A stretch of DNA of 64,000 bases from Amycolatopsis vancoresmycina (GTDB taxonomy: Bacteria > Actinomycetota > Actinomycetes > Mycobacteriales > Pseudonocardiaceae), in NCBI RefSeq assembly GCF_000716785.1, contig NZ_JNYY01000001.1, forward strand, positions 62,001-126,000. The letters run 5' to 3'. Under the pieces are notes generated by a model that saw nothing but the letters and a program-made list of their open reading frames with translations, was not told the DNA's origin and did not search any database. The position numbers and the translations under genes are program-made. Below are positions 1 through 7,912 of this stretch, piece after piece; position 1 is the stretch's first letter; each line of letters starts with the position of its first letter.

Positions 1-624
1 GAGGGGATCGTGGCGGCCGCCGTCGCGGTGATGCGGGCCGAAGGCGTCGAGCGCGTCACCATGCGACGGCTCGCCAAGGAGCTCGACACCGGCGCGGCGT
101 CGCTCTACGTCTACGTCAAGGACGCCGAGGAGCTGCACGCCGCGGTCCTCGACGAGCTGCTCGCCGAGGTGGACCTGGCCGGCGGGGGCGACTGGCGCGA
201 ACGGCTCTGGGCGGTGCTGGACTCCTACCGCGCGGTGCTGTTCGCGCACCCCAGCTTGGCCAGGGTCGCGCTGGTGACCCGGTTGAGCGGCCCGCACTAC
301 CTCGCGCTCGTCGAGGCGGTGCTGGCCCTGCTCGACGAGGGCGGCATGGCGCCGGGGCGGGCCGCGTGGGCGGTCGACGTGCTGCTGCTGACCGCCACCG
401 CGACCGCCGTCGAGCACGGCACCCGCCGGGAGAAGCCCGGGGCCGCCCGCGAGCACGAGGTCATGGAAGAGTCGGTGGCGACGGTGTCGCCGCGGACCCA
501 CCCGCACATCGCCGCGCTGGCCGCCGACCTGGTGTCCGGTCCCGGCCCCGCCCGCGCCCGGTGGGCCTTCGACGCGCTGCTGAACGGCGCGCTCGCCACC
601 CCGCGTCCCGGAGCGGCCCGATGA
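1..624 (+). CDS. TetR/AcrR-type regulator, 5' end outside window
   Basis: This is a TetR-fold transcriptional repressor cut by the left edge; the reading frame is open from base 1. The visible N-terminal part is the end of helix 1 followed by the recognition helix region (VTMRRLAKELDTGAASLYVYV), typical of TetR proteins with a tetracyclin-repressor-like C-terminus. The GTG at base 10 is probably internal, because about 15-20 residues of the HTH would be missing if it were the start. The C-terminal two thirds is helical and ligand-binding in the family. The stop overlaps the start of the next gene (ATGA), so it is co-transcribed with a monooxygenase and a hydrolase, and it probably controls that operon in response to their substrate. 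The ligand is unknown. Confidence 0.85.
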   Translation, partial: EGIVAAAVAVMRAEGVERVTMRRLAKELDTGAASLYVYVKDAEELHAAVLDELLAEVDLAGGGDWRERLWAVLDSYRAVLFAHPSLARVALVTRLSGPHYLALVEAVLALLDEGGMAPGRAAWAVDVLLLTATATAVEHGTRREKPGAAREHEVMEESVATVSPRTHPHIAALAADLVSGPGPARARWAFDALLNGALATPRPGAAR

Positions 625-1718
625 CGCCCGCCGTCGCGATCGTCGGCGGCGGCCTCGGCGGCTTGACGCTGGCGCGGGTCCTGCACACCCGCGGCATCCC
701 GTCGGCCGTGTACGAGCTCGACGCGTCGCCGTCCGCCCGCGACCAGGGCGGCACGCTGGACCTGCACGAGGAGTCCGGTCAGCGCGCGCTCGCCGAAGCT
801 GGGCTGCTCGGCGAGTTCCGCGCGGCCGCCCGCGAAGAGGGGGAAGCCCTGCGCATCCTCGACCGCCACGGTGCCGTCCGGTTCGAGGAGGCGGCCGGCG
901 CGAGCGGCGGCACCCGGCCCGAGGTCGACCGCGGTGCCCTCAAGCGGATCCTCGTGGAGTCCCTGCCCGACGGCGTCGTCCGCTGGGGTGCCAAGGTGAC
1001 CGCGGTGGCGCCGGGGAGGCTCACCCTGGACGGCGGCGACGTCGTCGAGGCGGACCTGGTGGTCGGCGCGGACGGCGCCTGGTCGAAGGTCCGGCCGCTG
1101 GTTTCCGCTGCGGTGCCGGGCTATTCCGGGATGTCCTTCGTGGAGGCCCGGCTGCCCGAGGGGGACGACCGGCACGCGGCGCTGGTCGGGGCCGGGTCGA
1201 TGTTCGCGCTCGCCGAGGGCCGGGGGCTGATCGCCCAGCGCACCGGCGGCGGGTGGATCCGGGTGTACGCCGCCGTCGGCACCCCGGACCCGGCCGCGGT
1301 CACCGGCCTCGCGGACCGGGACCGGCTGCTCGAGGTCTTCGCGGACTTCGCCCCCGAACTGCGGGCGCTCGTCGCGGACAGCGAGGGCGCCCTGATCCCG
1401 CGGCCGATCCACGCCCTGCCGGTCGGTCACCGCTGGCCGCGGGTCCCGGGGGTGACACTCCTGGGCGACGCCGCCCACGTCATGTCGCCCTTCGCCGGCG
1501 AGGGCGCGAACCTCGCCATGCTCGACGCCGCCGAGCTCGCGCTCGCGCTGGCCGGCCACGACGACGTCGAAAGCGCTCTCGCGGCCTACGAGGCGGCGAT
1601 GTTCCCCCGCGCGGAAGAAGCCGCCCGCGGTTCCGCGGACAACCTCGAAGCCTGTTTCGCCCCCGGCGCGCCCGCCGCGATGGTCGAGCAGATGGCGCGG
1701 TTCGCTGACCGGCACTGA
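621..1718 (+). CDS. FAD-dependent monooxygenase (TetX/PHBH-like)
   Basis: A 365-residue flavoprotein monooxygenase of the aromatic hydroxylase/TetX class. Residues 5-14 carry the dinucleotide-binding GxGxxG (G9, G11, G14), and the second FAD motif GDAAHVMSPFAGEGAN is present around D283. The family uses NAD(P)H and O2 to hydroxylate aromatic or polyketide-like substrates, and some members inactivate antibiotics. The ATG at 621 overlaps the stop of the TetR gene by four bases, which fixes the start and suggests translational coupling. A 13-nt gap with an AAAGGA ribosome site leads to the hydrolase gene. The TetR-monooxygenase-hydrolase grouping suggests a small inducible detoxification or degradation operon. 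The substrate cannot be read from the sequence. Confidence 0.88.
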   Translation: MTPAVAIVGGGLGGLTLARVLHTRGIPSAVYELDASPSARDQGGTLDLHEESGQRALAEAGLLGEFRAAAREEGEALRILDRHGAVRFEEAAGASGGTRPEVDRGALKRILVESLPDGVVRWGAKVTAVAPGRLTLDGGDVVEADLVVGADGAWSKVRPLVSAAVPGYSGMSFVEARLPEGDDRHAALVGAGSMFALAEGRGLIAQRTGGGWIRVYAAVGTPDPAAVTGLADRDRLLEVFADFAPELRALVADSEGALIPRPIHALPVGHRWPRVPGVTLLGDAAHVMSPFAGEGANLAMLDAAELALALAGHDDVESALAAYEAAMFPRAEEAARGSADNLEACFAPGAPAAMVEQMARFADRH

Positions 1719-1731
1719 CGAAAGGAAACCG

Positions 1732-2394
1732 ATGACGTTCGACCTCCTCGACACCGGCGGCGGCGACCGCGCCGTCCTGGTCCTCCACGGCGGCGCCGGC
1801 CCGCGCGGCGTCGCCCCGGTCGTCGACCACTTCGCCCCGCGCGCCCGCGTGCTCGCGCCGACGCACCCGGGCTGGTCCGGCACGCCGCGGCCGGACTGGT
1901 GCACCGGCGTCGACGACCTGGCCCTGGCCTACCTCGACCTGCTCGACGACGAAGACCTCGCGGACGTCGCCGTGGTGGCCAGCTCGTTCGGCGGCTGGGT
2001 CGCGGCCGAACTGGCCGTCCGCGACCGCGGGCGGCGGCTGGGCAGGCTCGTGCTGCTCGACGCCATCGGCCCGGAGATCGAGGGCCACCCGGTGCGGCTG
2101 CCGCAGCCGCCGCCCGGCGCCCCGGGGCCGGACCCGGCCGACCTGGCCGCGCTGCGCGGGTACGCCGGGGACCGCGTGGCCGACCCCAAGCTGCTGCGCC
2201 GGCTGGCCCGGGTGCGGAACCCGGCGCTGCTGATCTGGGGCGAGGACGACGCCGTCGTCCCGCCCGCGTTCGGCAAGGCGTACGCGGCCGCGTTCGCCGA
2301 CGCGCGGTTCGAGGTGGTCCCCGGTGCCGGGCACATGCCGGTCCTGCAGGCTCCCGGTGCGACATTCGACTTGATCGACGAGTTCCTCGGCTAG
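1732..2394 (+). CDS. Alpha/beta hydrolase
   Basis: A short (220 aa) alpha/beta-hydrolase-fold protein. It has the oxyanion-loop motif LHGGAG near residue 15, a nucleophile elbow A-S-S-F-G-G with S85 as the likely nucleophile, a WGEDDAVVPP segment carrying the acid, and GAGHMP carrying the histidine. The elbow has A-S instead of the more usual G-x before the nucleophile. The ATG follows an AAAGGAAACC ribosome site directly after the monooxygenase gene, so both enzymes are likely made together; the hydrolase may open or cleave the hydroxylated product. Specificity is unknown. Confidence 0.85.
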   Translation: MTFDLLDTGGGDRAVLVLHGGAGPRGVAPVVDHFAPRARVLAPTHPGWSGTPRPDWCTGVDDLALAYLDLLDDEDLADVAVVASSFGGWVAAELAVRDRGRRLGRLVLLDAIGPEIEGHPVRLPQPPPGAPGPDPADLAALRGYAGDRVADPKLLRRLARVRNPALLIWGEDDAVVPPAFGKAYAAAFADARFEVVPGAGHMPVLQAPGATFDLIDEFLG

Positions 2395-2423
2395 CTTGAG
2401 GCAGTACCCCCTAAGGTGGCTCC

Positions 2424-3689
2424 ATGGTGGACGAAGAAGTCGTCTCGGAGCGCATCCGGCAGATCGCCGCCACCCTCGCGGACCGCGCGGGCGAACTCAC
2501 CGGGGAACTGGTCCAGCTGTACGCCGCCGACCTGCCGCAGCTGGTCAACGACGACGAGCGCATGGTGAGCCTGCTGTCGGCGAGCGTCTACCAGAACATC
2601 GAGACCGCGCTGCAGATCTTCCGGCACGGCATCGACCCGGCGACCGTCGAGCCGCCCGCCGCGGCGGTGGAGTACGCGCGCCGGCTGGCCCAGCGCGGCA
2701 CGCCGGTGTTCGACCTGATCCGCGCGTACGACCTCGGCCAGGCCGCGATGCTCGACTTCGGGTTCCAGGAGTGCATCCGGGCGGTCGGCGACGCGGCCCT
2801 GCTCGGGGCCATGATGCGCCGGCTGCTGCGGGTCGCCTACGAGTTCATCACCCGGGTCGTCCGCCAGCTCGTCGGCGTCTACCAGGACGAACGCGACCGC
2901 TGGCTGCTCAACCGCAGCGCCGCGCGGGCGGCGAAGGTGGCCGACCTGCTCGACGGGAACGGCGGCCCACCCGACGTCGACGCGGCCGAGGCGGTGATCG
3001 GCTACCGCCTGCGCGGGACGCACGTGGGGATGATCGTCTGGCACACCTCCGAAGCCTTCGTCGACGACGCGCTGTCGTTGCTCGAGTCGGTCGCGGGGTC
3101 GGTGTTCGAGCGCGTCCGCGGGCAGGGACGGCCGCTGTTCGTGCCCCGCGACGAGGCCAGCGCCTGGGTGTGGCTGCCGCTCACGCCGGGCGCGGTGGTC
3201 GGGCGCGAGCACCTCGACGCGGCGCTGGCGGAGGGTGCACCCGGGGTGCGGGTGACCGTCGGCGAGCCCGGGACCGGGGTCGGCGGCTTCCGCGACACCC
3301 ACCAGCAGGCCCGGCGGGTGCACGCGCTGGCGCTGGCCGCCGGGGAGCACTGCGACCGTGTGCTGACCTTCCGCGAGGTCGGCACGGCGGCGCTGCTGAG
3401 CAGCGACCTGAACGCGGCCCGGCTGTGGGTGACGAGCACGCTGGGGCCGCTGGCCGCCGACGACGAGAACTGCGGACGGCTGCGCGAGACGCTGCGGGTC
3501 TTCCTGGCCTCCGGCGGCAGCTACACCGCCGCGGCCGCCGAGCTGACGATGCACAAGAACTCCGTGCAGTACCGCGTCCGCAAGGCGGAGGACCTGCTGC
3601 CGCGCGGGCTCGGCGAGGGGCGGCTGGACGTCGAGCTCGCGCTGACCCTGTGCCGCCGGCTGGGCGGAGCGGTGCTCTCCCCGGCGTGA
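2424..3689 (+). CDS. PucR-family transcriptional regulator
   Basis: A 421-residue regulator of the PucR/CdaR type. The N-terminal half is a helical RsbR-like sensor region, and the middle (about 170-330) matches a GGDEF-like PucR spacer. The C-terminus is the PucR HTH_30 domain (FLASGGSYTAAAAELTMHKNSVQYRVRKAE, roughly residues 360-395). Family members activate catabolic or morphological genes in response to small molecules. It starts 29 nt after the hydrolase stop with no strong ribosome site, so it could be part of that operon or have its own promoter. It lies upstream of the NRPS/PKS locus but is separated from it by a small gene and 335 bp of non-coding DNA, so a role in cluster control is only possible. 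Confidence 0.85.
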   Translation: MVDEEVVSERIRQIAATLADRAGELTGELVQLYAADLPQLVNDDERMVSLLSASVYQNIETALQIFRHGIDPATVEPPAAAVEYARRLAQRGTPVFDLIRAYDLGQAAMLDFGFQECIRAVGDAALLGAMMRRLLRVAYEFITRVVRQLVGVYQDERDRWLLNRSAARAAKVADLLDGNGGPPDVDAAEAVIGYRLRGTHVGMIVWHTSEAFVDDALSLLESVAGSVFERVRGQGRPLFVPRDEASAWVWLPLTPGAVVGREHLDAALAEGAPGVRVTVGEPGTGVGGFRDTHQQARRVHALALAAGEHCDRVLTFREVGTAALLSSDLNAARLWVTSTLGPLAADDENCGRLRETLRVFLASGGSYTAAAAELTMHKNSVQYRVRKAEDLLPRGLGEGRLDVELALTLCRRLGGAVLSPA

Positions 3690-3774
3690 CTTTGGTGTCC
3701 CGGACCACCGGTCCCGAAGATCGTTGGGTCCCGGACACGAAGTCCGCGCGGCGATCTTCGCCTACCTTGCTGTC

Positions 3775-4023
3775 ATGGGTGAGAACGGTGGAATGCTCGC
3801 GCTGGTGCGGCTACGCCGAGGTGTCGTCGGCGAGAGCAGACGCGTCTGCCACCTGATCCCCGTGCCCGCCGGCCCGGTGCCGGAGCACCTGACGGCCCTG
3901 TGCGGCGAACCGATCTTCCCCGCCGACGCCGAGGTGCTCGACGGGCTGCGCGGCATGCCGTGTCACCCGTGCCTGTTGCGGAGCGCGCCCTCGGGGCAGG
4001 GCCGGCTCGCCAACGCGGGCTGA
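3775..4023 (+). CDS. Small Cys-rich protein of unknown function
   Basis: A protein of 82 residues (ATG 3775; an in-frame ATG at 3793 with a nearby GGTGGA is an alternative start). It has four cysteines, including a spaced pair in the middle (CHLIPVP, then LCGEP) and a CHPC pair near the C-terminus (MPCHPCL), an arrangement that could bind one zinc ion. I do not recognise a function. Small proteins with this kind of Cys pattern are common in actinomycetes and often lie near regulators. Coding bias is good, which supports it as a real gene. Confidence 0.6.
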   Translation: MGENGGMLALVRLRRGVVGESRRVCHLIPVPAGPVPEHLTALCGEPIFPADAEVLDGLRGMPCHPCLLRSAPSGQGRLANAG

Positions 4024-4358
4024 ACCCCGGGTCCGCAGTGGCCGGGTGGCACCGCGTTCGCGGCTGAATCGATTTCGTGAAATGGCCACCGCGTGGCCCC
4101 GGAAACCGTGCGGCCGAATCGGTGGTCGGTGAATATCCGACCGGTTCGACCGCATTCCGGCGCGGTGACGATGGGTAGCGGATCGAGTGTCCACAGTGGC
4201 GGGTGGCCGCCGAGACGGTGTGGATGACGTGGGAACCTGCTGCGACTGGTCCAGGATCGATAGGTCATTCGGCTGAACTCTGCGGAATACGTATCCCCCG
4301 ATGCTGTCCTGCCCCTTAACCTTGCGTGATTCTTCGTCATATCGCACTGGGGAGTGAG
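4024..4358 (+). promoter_or_regulatory. Gene-free control region upstream of the NRPS/PKS operon
   Basis: This 335-bp stretch has visibly lower GC than its surroundings and no credible gene. It must hold the promoter of the operon that starts at 4359. Two dyads stand out. The first is GGTCGG-(7)-CCGACC at 4124-4142. The second is the palindrome GGAATACGTATCCC at 4284-4297, with a perfect ATACGTAT core. The segment TTGCGTGATTCTTCGTCAT just before the ribosome site is A/T-rich for this DNA and could hold a -10 region, but I cannot assign -35 and -10 boxes with confidence. The dyads are candidate operators for cluster regulation. Confidence 0.5.
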
Positions 4359-4427
4359 ATGAAGTCCACGTCACCGCCTTGGTTTCCGCGCGCCCATTCG
4401 CCGTCGGGAGCCGACTCCGGGCGATGA
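4359..4427 (+). CDS. 22-codon leader ORF coupled to the first NRPS gene
   Basis: An ATG at 4359 is preceded by GGGGAG (4349-4354, 4-nt spacer), the best ribosome site in the region. It opens a 22-codon frame rich in Ser, Pro and Arg that stops with TGA at 4425-4427. That stop overlaps the ATG at 4424 of the synthase gene (ATGA), and the synthase start has no comparable ribosome site of its own. The arrangement looks like a leader peptide whose translation delivers ribosomes to the NRPS gene. An alternative is that the NRPS starts at the in-frame TTG 4379 and this ORF is chance. Confidence 0.45.
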   Translation: MKSTSPPWFPRAHSPSGADSGR

Positions 4428-7400
4428 CGCACCCCGGTTGTCTCAGACGTTTCGCGGAAGTCGCCCGGCGGTCGCCGGACCGGATCGCGGTCCTCGGGCC
4501 GGGTTCGGCGGTGAGCTACGCCCGGCTGGCCGCGCTGGCCGGCGGGCACGCCGCGCGGCTGCTCGACGCCGGGGTCCGGCCGGGCGAGTTCGTCGGCCTG
4601 GTCACCGGGCACGGCACGGCCGCCATCGCCGCGATCCTCGGCACCCTGGCCGCGGGGTGCGCCTACGTCCCGCTGGACCCGACCTTCCCGCGGGACCGGC
4701 TCGCCCACCAGGTCGCGGCGGCCCGGGTGTCGGCCGTGCTCGCCGATCCGGAACACGTCGAGCTGGCCGAAGCACTGTGCCGCAACGGGTCCGCGCGCGT
4801 GGTCCGGTCCGGAACGGACACCGCGCCGCTGCCGGTGCCCGACCCGGAGCCGGGCGCGCCGGCCTACGTGCTGTTCACCTCCGGCTCCACCGGTGCGCCC
4901 AAGGCGATCGCGCAGACCCACCGCAACCTGCTGCACGTGGTGGACAACCAGATCGCGACGCTCGGCATCACCGCCGCCGACCGGGTCAGCCTGCTGGCCT
5001 CCTTCGGGTTCGACGCGGCGATCCCCGACCTCTACCCGGCGCTGCTCACCGGCGCCGCCGTGGTGCCGGTCGACGTCCGCGCCCACGGCGTCGCCCACGC
5101 GGCCCGCGAGCTCGCGCGGCACGAGGTGACCGTCTACCACTCGACGCCCACGGTCTACCGCTACCTGCTCGACGCCCTCGACGGCGCCCTGCCCTCGGTG
5201 CGGACCGTCCTGCTCGGCGGGGAACAGGCCACCTACGCCGACGTCCGCCGTGGCCGGTTCGCGCCGGACTGCGTGTACGTCAACGGCTACGGCGCCACCG
5301 AGGTGACCTTCGCCGCGCAGTACCGGCTGACCGCCGCGGACGTCGGCACGGAGGACACCGGCCCGCTGCCCATCGGGACCGCGCTCCCGGGCTACACGCT
5401 CACCGTGCTCGACGGCGGTGAGCTCGAAGTCAGCGGCGAGTACCTGGTCGACGGCTACTTCGGCCAGCCGGGCCCGGCGTTCGGCACCACCGCGGGCGGC
5501 GTCCGCAGCTACCGCACCGGCGACCTCGGCCGGGTCCGGCCCGACGGGAACCTCGTCTGCCTCGGCCGCCTCGACCGGCAGGTCAAGGTGCGCGGGTTCC
5601 GGATCGAGCTGACCGAGATCGAGGCCCGGCTCGGCGAACGGCCCGGCGTGGCCGAAGCGCGCGTCATCGTCCGCGACGGCGAACTGCTCGCCTACGTCGT
5701 CCCGGCGGCGGGTTCCAGGCCGGACGGGACGGCGCTGCGGGCCGCACTGGCCGAGGTGCTGCCCGGGCACGCGGTGCCCGCCGCCGTGACCGCGGTCGCG
5801 GCCTTCCCGCTCACCGTCAGCGGCAAGCTCGACGAGGAAGCGCTTCCGGATCCGCGGCCGCCCACGCCCGTCCCGGCCGGGCCGATGACCCCGGCGGAGC
5901 GCCGGGTGCACGCGATCTGGTGCGCGGTGCTCGGGCACGACCGGATCGGCACGACGGACGCGTTCTTCGACGTCGGCGGCCATTCCCTGCTGCTGGGCCG
6001 GGTCCAGCAGCGGCTGGCCGCCGAGTTCGGGGCCGAGGTCCCGCTCCTGGACCTGCTGGCGCACCCGACGGTCGCGGCGCAGGCCGCCCACCTCGAACAG
6101 TCCACTGCGGACGACCGGCCGGCCGCGGCCGGCCAGTCCACTGAGGACGGCAGCGACCTGATCGCCGTCGTCGGGCTCGCCTGCCGGTTCCCCGGCGCCC
6201 CGGACGCGGACGCGTTCTGGTGGAACCTCTGCGCCGGCACGGACTCGATCCACGACCACACCGACGACGAGCTGGCCGCCCTCGGCATCGGCCCCGGCCT
6301 GCGCGCCGACCCCGCGCACGTGCGGGCCGGCGGCCGGCTCGACGGCGTCGAGGACTTCGACACCGGGTTCTTCGGGTTCACCGCCGAGGAAGCGACGCGC
6401 ACGGACCCGCAGCACCGGCTCTTCCTGGAGACGGCGTGGCGGGCCCTGGAAGACGCGGGCCGCGACCCGGCGCGGGAAGCCGGCCCGGTCGGGGTGTTCA
6501 CCTCGGCCGGGGTGAACCGGTACTTCCTGTTCCACCTGTTCGGGAACCCGGCCGTGACCGGCGAGGTCGACCCGGACGACTGGGAGGGCAGGCTGCTCGG
6601 CCGCCAGCTCACCGACCACCTGCCCGGTCAGGTGGCCTACCGGTTCGGCCTGACCGGGCCCGCGGTGGCCGTCCAAAGTGCCTGCTCCAGCTCGCTGGCC
6701 GCGGTCGGGCTGGCCGCGCAGAGCCTCGCCGAGTACCGCTGCGACCTCGCGATCGCCGGGGGCGTGAGCGTGACGTGGCCGCGGTACCGGGCCGGCGGCC
6801 TGGCGTCGCCGGACGGCCGCTGCCGGTCGTTCGACGTGGCCGCCGACGGCGCGGGGTTCGGCTCGGGCGCCGGGGTCGTGGTGCTGCGGCGGCTGTCCGA
6901 CGCCCTTGCCGACCGCGACCACATCCACGCCGTGCTGTCCGGCTGGGCGATGACGAACGACGGCGGCGACCGCGCCGGGTACGCCGTGCCGAGCCCGGCC
7001 GGCCAGGCGGCCGCGGTCGCCGAGGCCCTCGCGGTGGCCGAGGTCGACCCGGCCGAGGTCGGGCTGATCGAGGCGCACGGCAGCGGCACCCCGCTGGGCG
7101 ACGCGATCGAAGTGGCGGCGCTCAACCGGGTGTTCCGGGATGTCCCGCCGGGCACCTGCGCGCTCGGCTCGGTCAAGACGAACATCGGCCACCTCGACGC
7201 GGCCGCCGGGGTGGCCGGGCTGATCAAGGCCGTGCTGGCGGTGCGCCACGGCGTGCTCCCGCCGAACCTGCACTTCACGGCGCCGCACCCGGAGGTCGAC
7301 CTGGCCGGCGGCCCGTGGTACGTGCCCGTCAAGGCGGCCGACTGGCCGGAGGTGCCGCGGCGGGTGGCCGGGGTGAGCGCGTTCGGCATGGGCGGGACCA

Positions 7401-7855
7401 ACGTCCACGTGATCGTCGAGGAGGCACCGGCGCCCGGACCGCGGGTGACGGCCGACGGCCCGTACGTCCTGCCGGTGTCCGCCCAGGACGGGAACGCCCT
7501 GCGCGAGAGCCTTTCGGCCTTGCGGGACCGGCTCGCGGCCGATCCGCCGGATCTGGCGGATGTCGCATACACCCTGGCCGTCGGACGCCGGGAGTGCGCG
7601 GTCCGCGCGGCCGTGGTCGCTTCGACGGCGGCGGAAGCGGTCGAAGCCCTGGACACGGTGCTGGCACAGGGATCCGGCGTGGCCGGAGCACCGGGCGCGG
7701 CCCGCGAACTGGCGGCTCGCTGGGTGGGCGGTGCCGTCGTCGACTGGGCCGCCCGCCACGACGGCGCCCGCCCCGGCCGGGTACCGCTGCCCGGCTACCC
7801 GTTCCAGCGCACCCGCTGCTGGATCGACCCGCCGGTCCCGGGACACCACCCGTGA
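4424..7855 (+). CDS. Hybrid NRPS-PKS: A-PCP-KS with AT excised
   Basis: A 1143-residue synthase. An adenylation domain covers about residues 10-490 (TSGSTGAPKA, YRTGDLGRV, GRLDRQVKVRGFRIEL, catalytic Lys in SGKLDE). A carrier domain follows with the phosphopantetheine serine S521 (GGHSLLL). A ketosynthase with an intact triad comes next (C754 in SACSSS, His in EAHGSGT, His in KTNIGHL). There is no condensation domain, so the A domain probably loads the first residue. The ten specificity residues read D-A-P-H-L-G-G-F-A-K, which I cannot assign. After the KS, the usual KS-AT linker runs directly into the post-AT linker (VDWAARHDG, RVPLPGYPFQRTRCW) with the whole AT missing, and no ACP follows. 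The KS must therefore use an AT and ACP elsewhere, perhaps those of the PKS encoded at 11344. The ATG overlaps the leader ORF stop. Confidence 0.9.
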   Translation: MTHPGCLRRFAEVARRSPDRIAVLGPGSAVSYARLAALAGGHAARLLDAGVRPGEFVGLVTGHGTAAIAAILGTLAAGCAYVPLDPTFPRDRLAHQVAAARVSAVLADPEHVELAEALCRNGSARVVRSGTDTAPLPVPDPEPGAPAYVLFTSGSTGAPKAIAQTHRNLLHVVDNQIATLGITAADRVSLLASFGFDAAIPDLYPALLTGAAVVPVDVRAHGVAHAARELARHEVTVYHSTPTVYRYLLDALDGALPSVRTVLLGGEQATYADVRRGRFAPDCVYVNGYGATEVTFAAQYRLTAADVGTEDTGPLPIGTALPGYTLTVLDGGELEVSGEYLVDGYFGQPGPAFGTTAGGVRSYRTGDLGRVRPDGNLVCLGRLDRQVKVRGFRIELTEIEARLGERPGVAEARVIVRDGELLAYVVPAAGSRPDGTALRAALAEVLPGHAVPAAVTAVAAFPLTVSGKLDEEALPDPRPPTPVPAGPMTPAERRVHAIWCAVLGHDRIGTTDAFFDVGGHSLLLGRVQQRLAAEFGAEVPLLDLLAHPTVAAQAAHLEQSTADDRPAAAGQSTEDGSDLIAVVGLACRFPGAPDADAFWWNLCAGTDSIHDHTDDELAALGIGPGLRADPAHVRAGGRLDGVEDFDTGFFGFTAEEATRTDPQHRLFLETAWRALEDAGRDPAREAGPVGVFTSAGVNRYFLFHLFGNPAVTGEVDPDDWEGRLLGRQLTDHLPGQVAYRFGLTGPAVAVQSACSSSLAAVGLAAQSLAEYRCDLAIAGGVSVTWPRYRAGGLASPDGRCRSFDVAADGAGFGSGAGVVVLRRLSDALADRDHIHAVLSGWAMTNDGGDRAGYAVPSPAGQAAAVAEALAVAEVDPAEVGLIEAHGSGTPLGDAIEVAALNRVFRDVPPGTCALGSVKTNIGHLDAAAGVAGLIKAVLAVRHGVLPPNLHFTAPHPEVDLAGGPWYVPVKAADWPEVPRRVAGVSAFGMGGTNVHVIVEEAPAPGPRVTADGPYVLPVSAQDGNALRESLSALRDRLAADPPDLADVAYTLAVGRRECAVRAAVVASTAAEAVEALDTVLAQGSGVAGAPGAARELAARWVGGAVVDWAARHDGARPGRVPLPGYPFQRTRCWIDPPVPGHHP

Positions 7856-7912
7856 CCGGCACGCACCACCACCCGGCCGCCACCGCGGCCGTAGCGAACT
7901 GGGGAGTTCACC

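Noticed and set aside
7600..7780. Possible sequencing or assembly loss of the AT domain
   Set aside because: The junction is in frame and joins complete linker motifs, which fits a natural excision better than an error, though resequencing would settle it.
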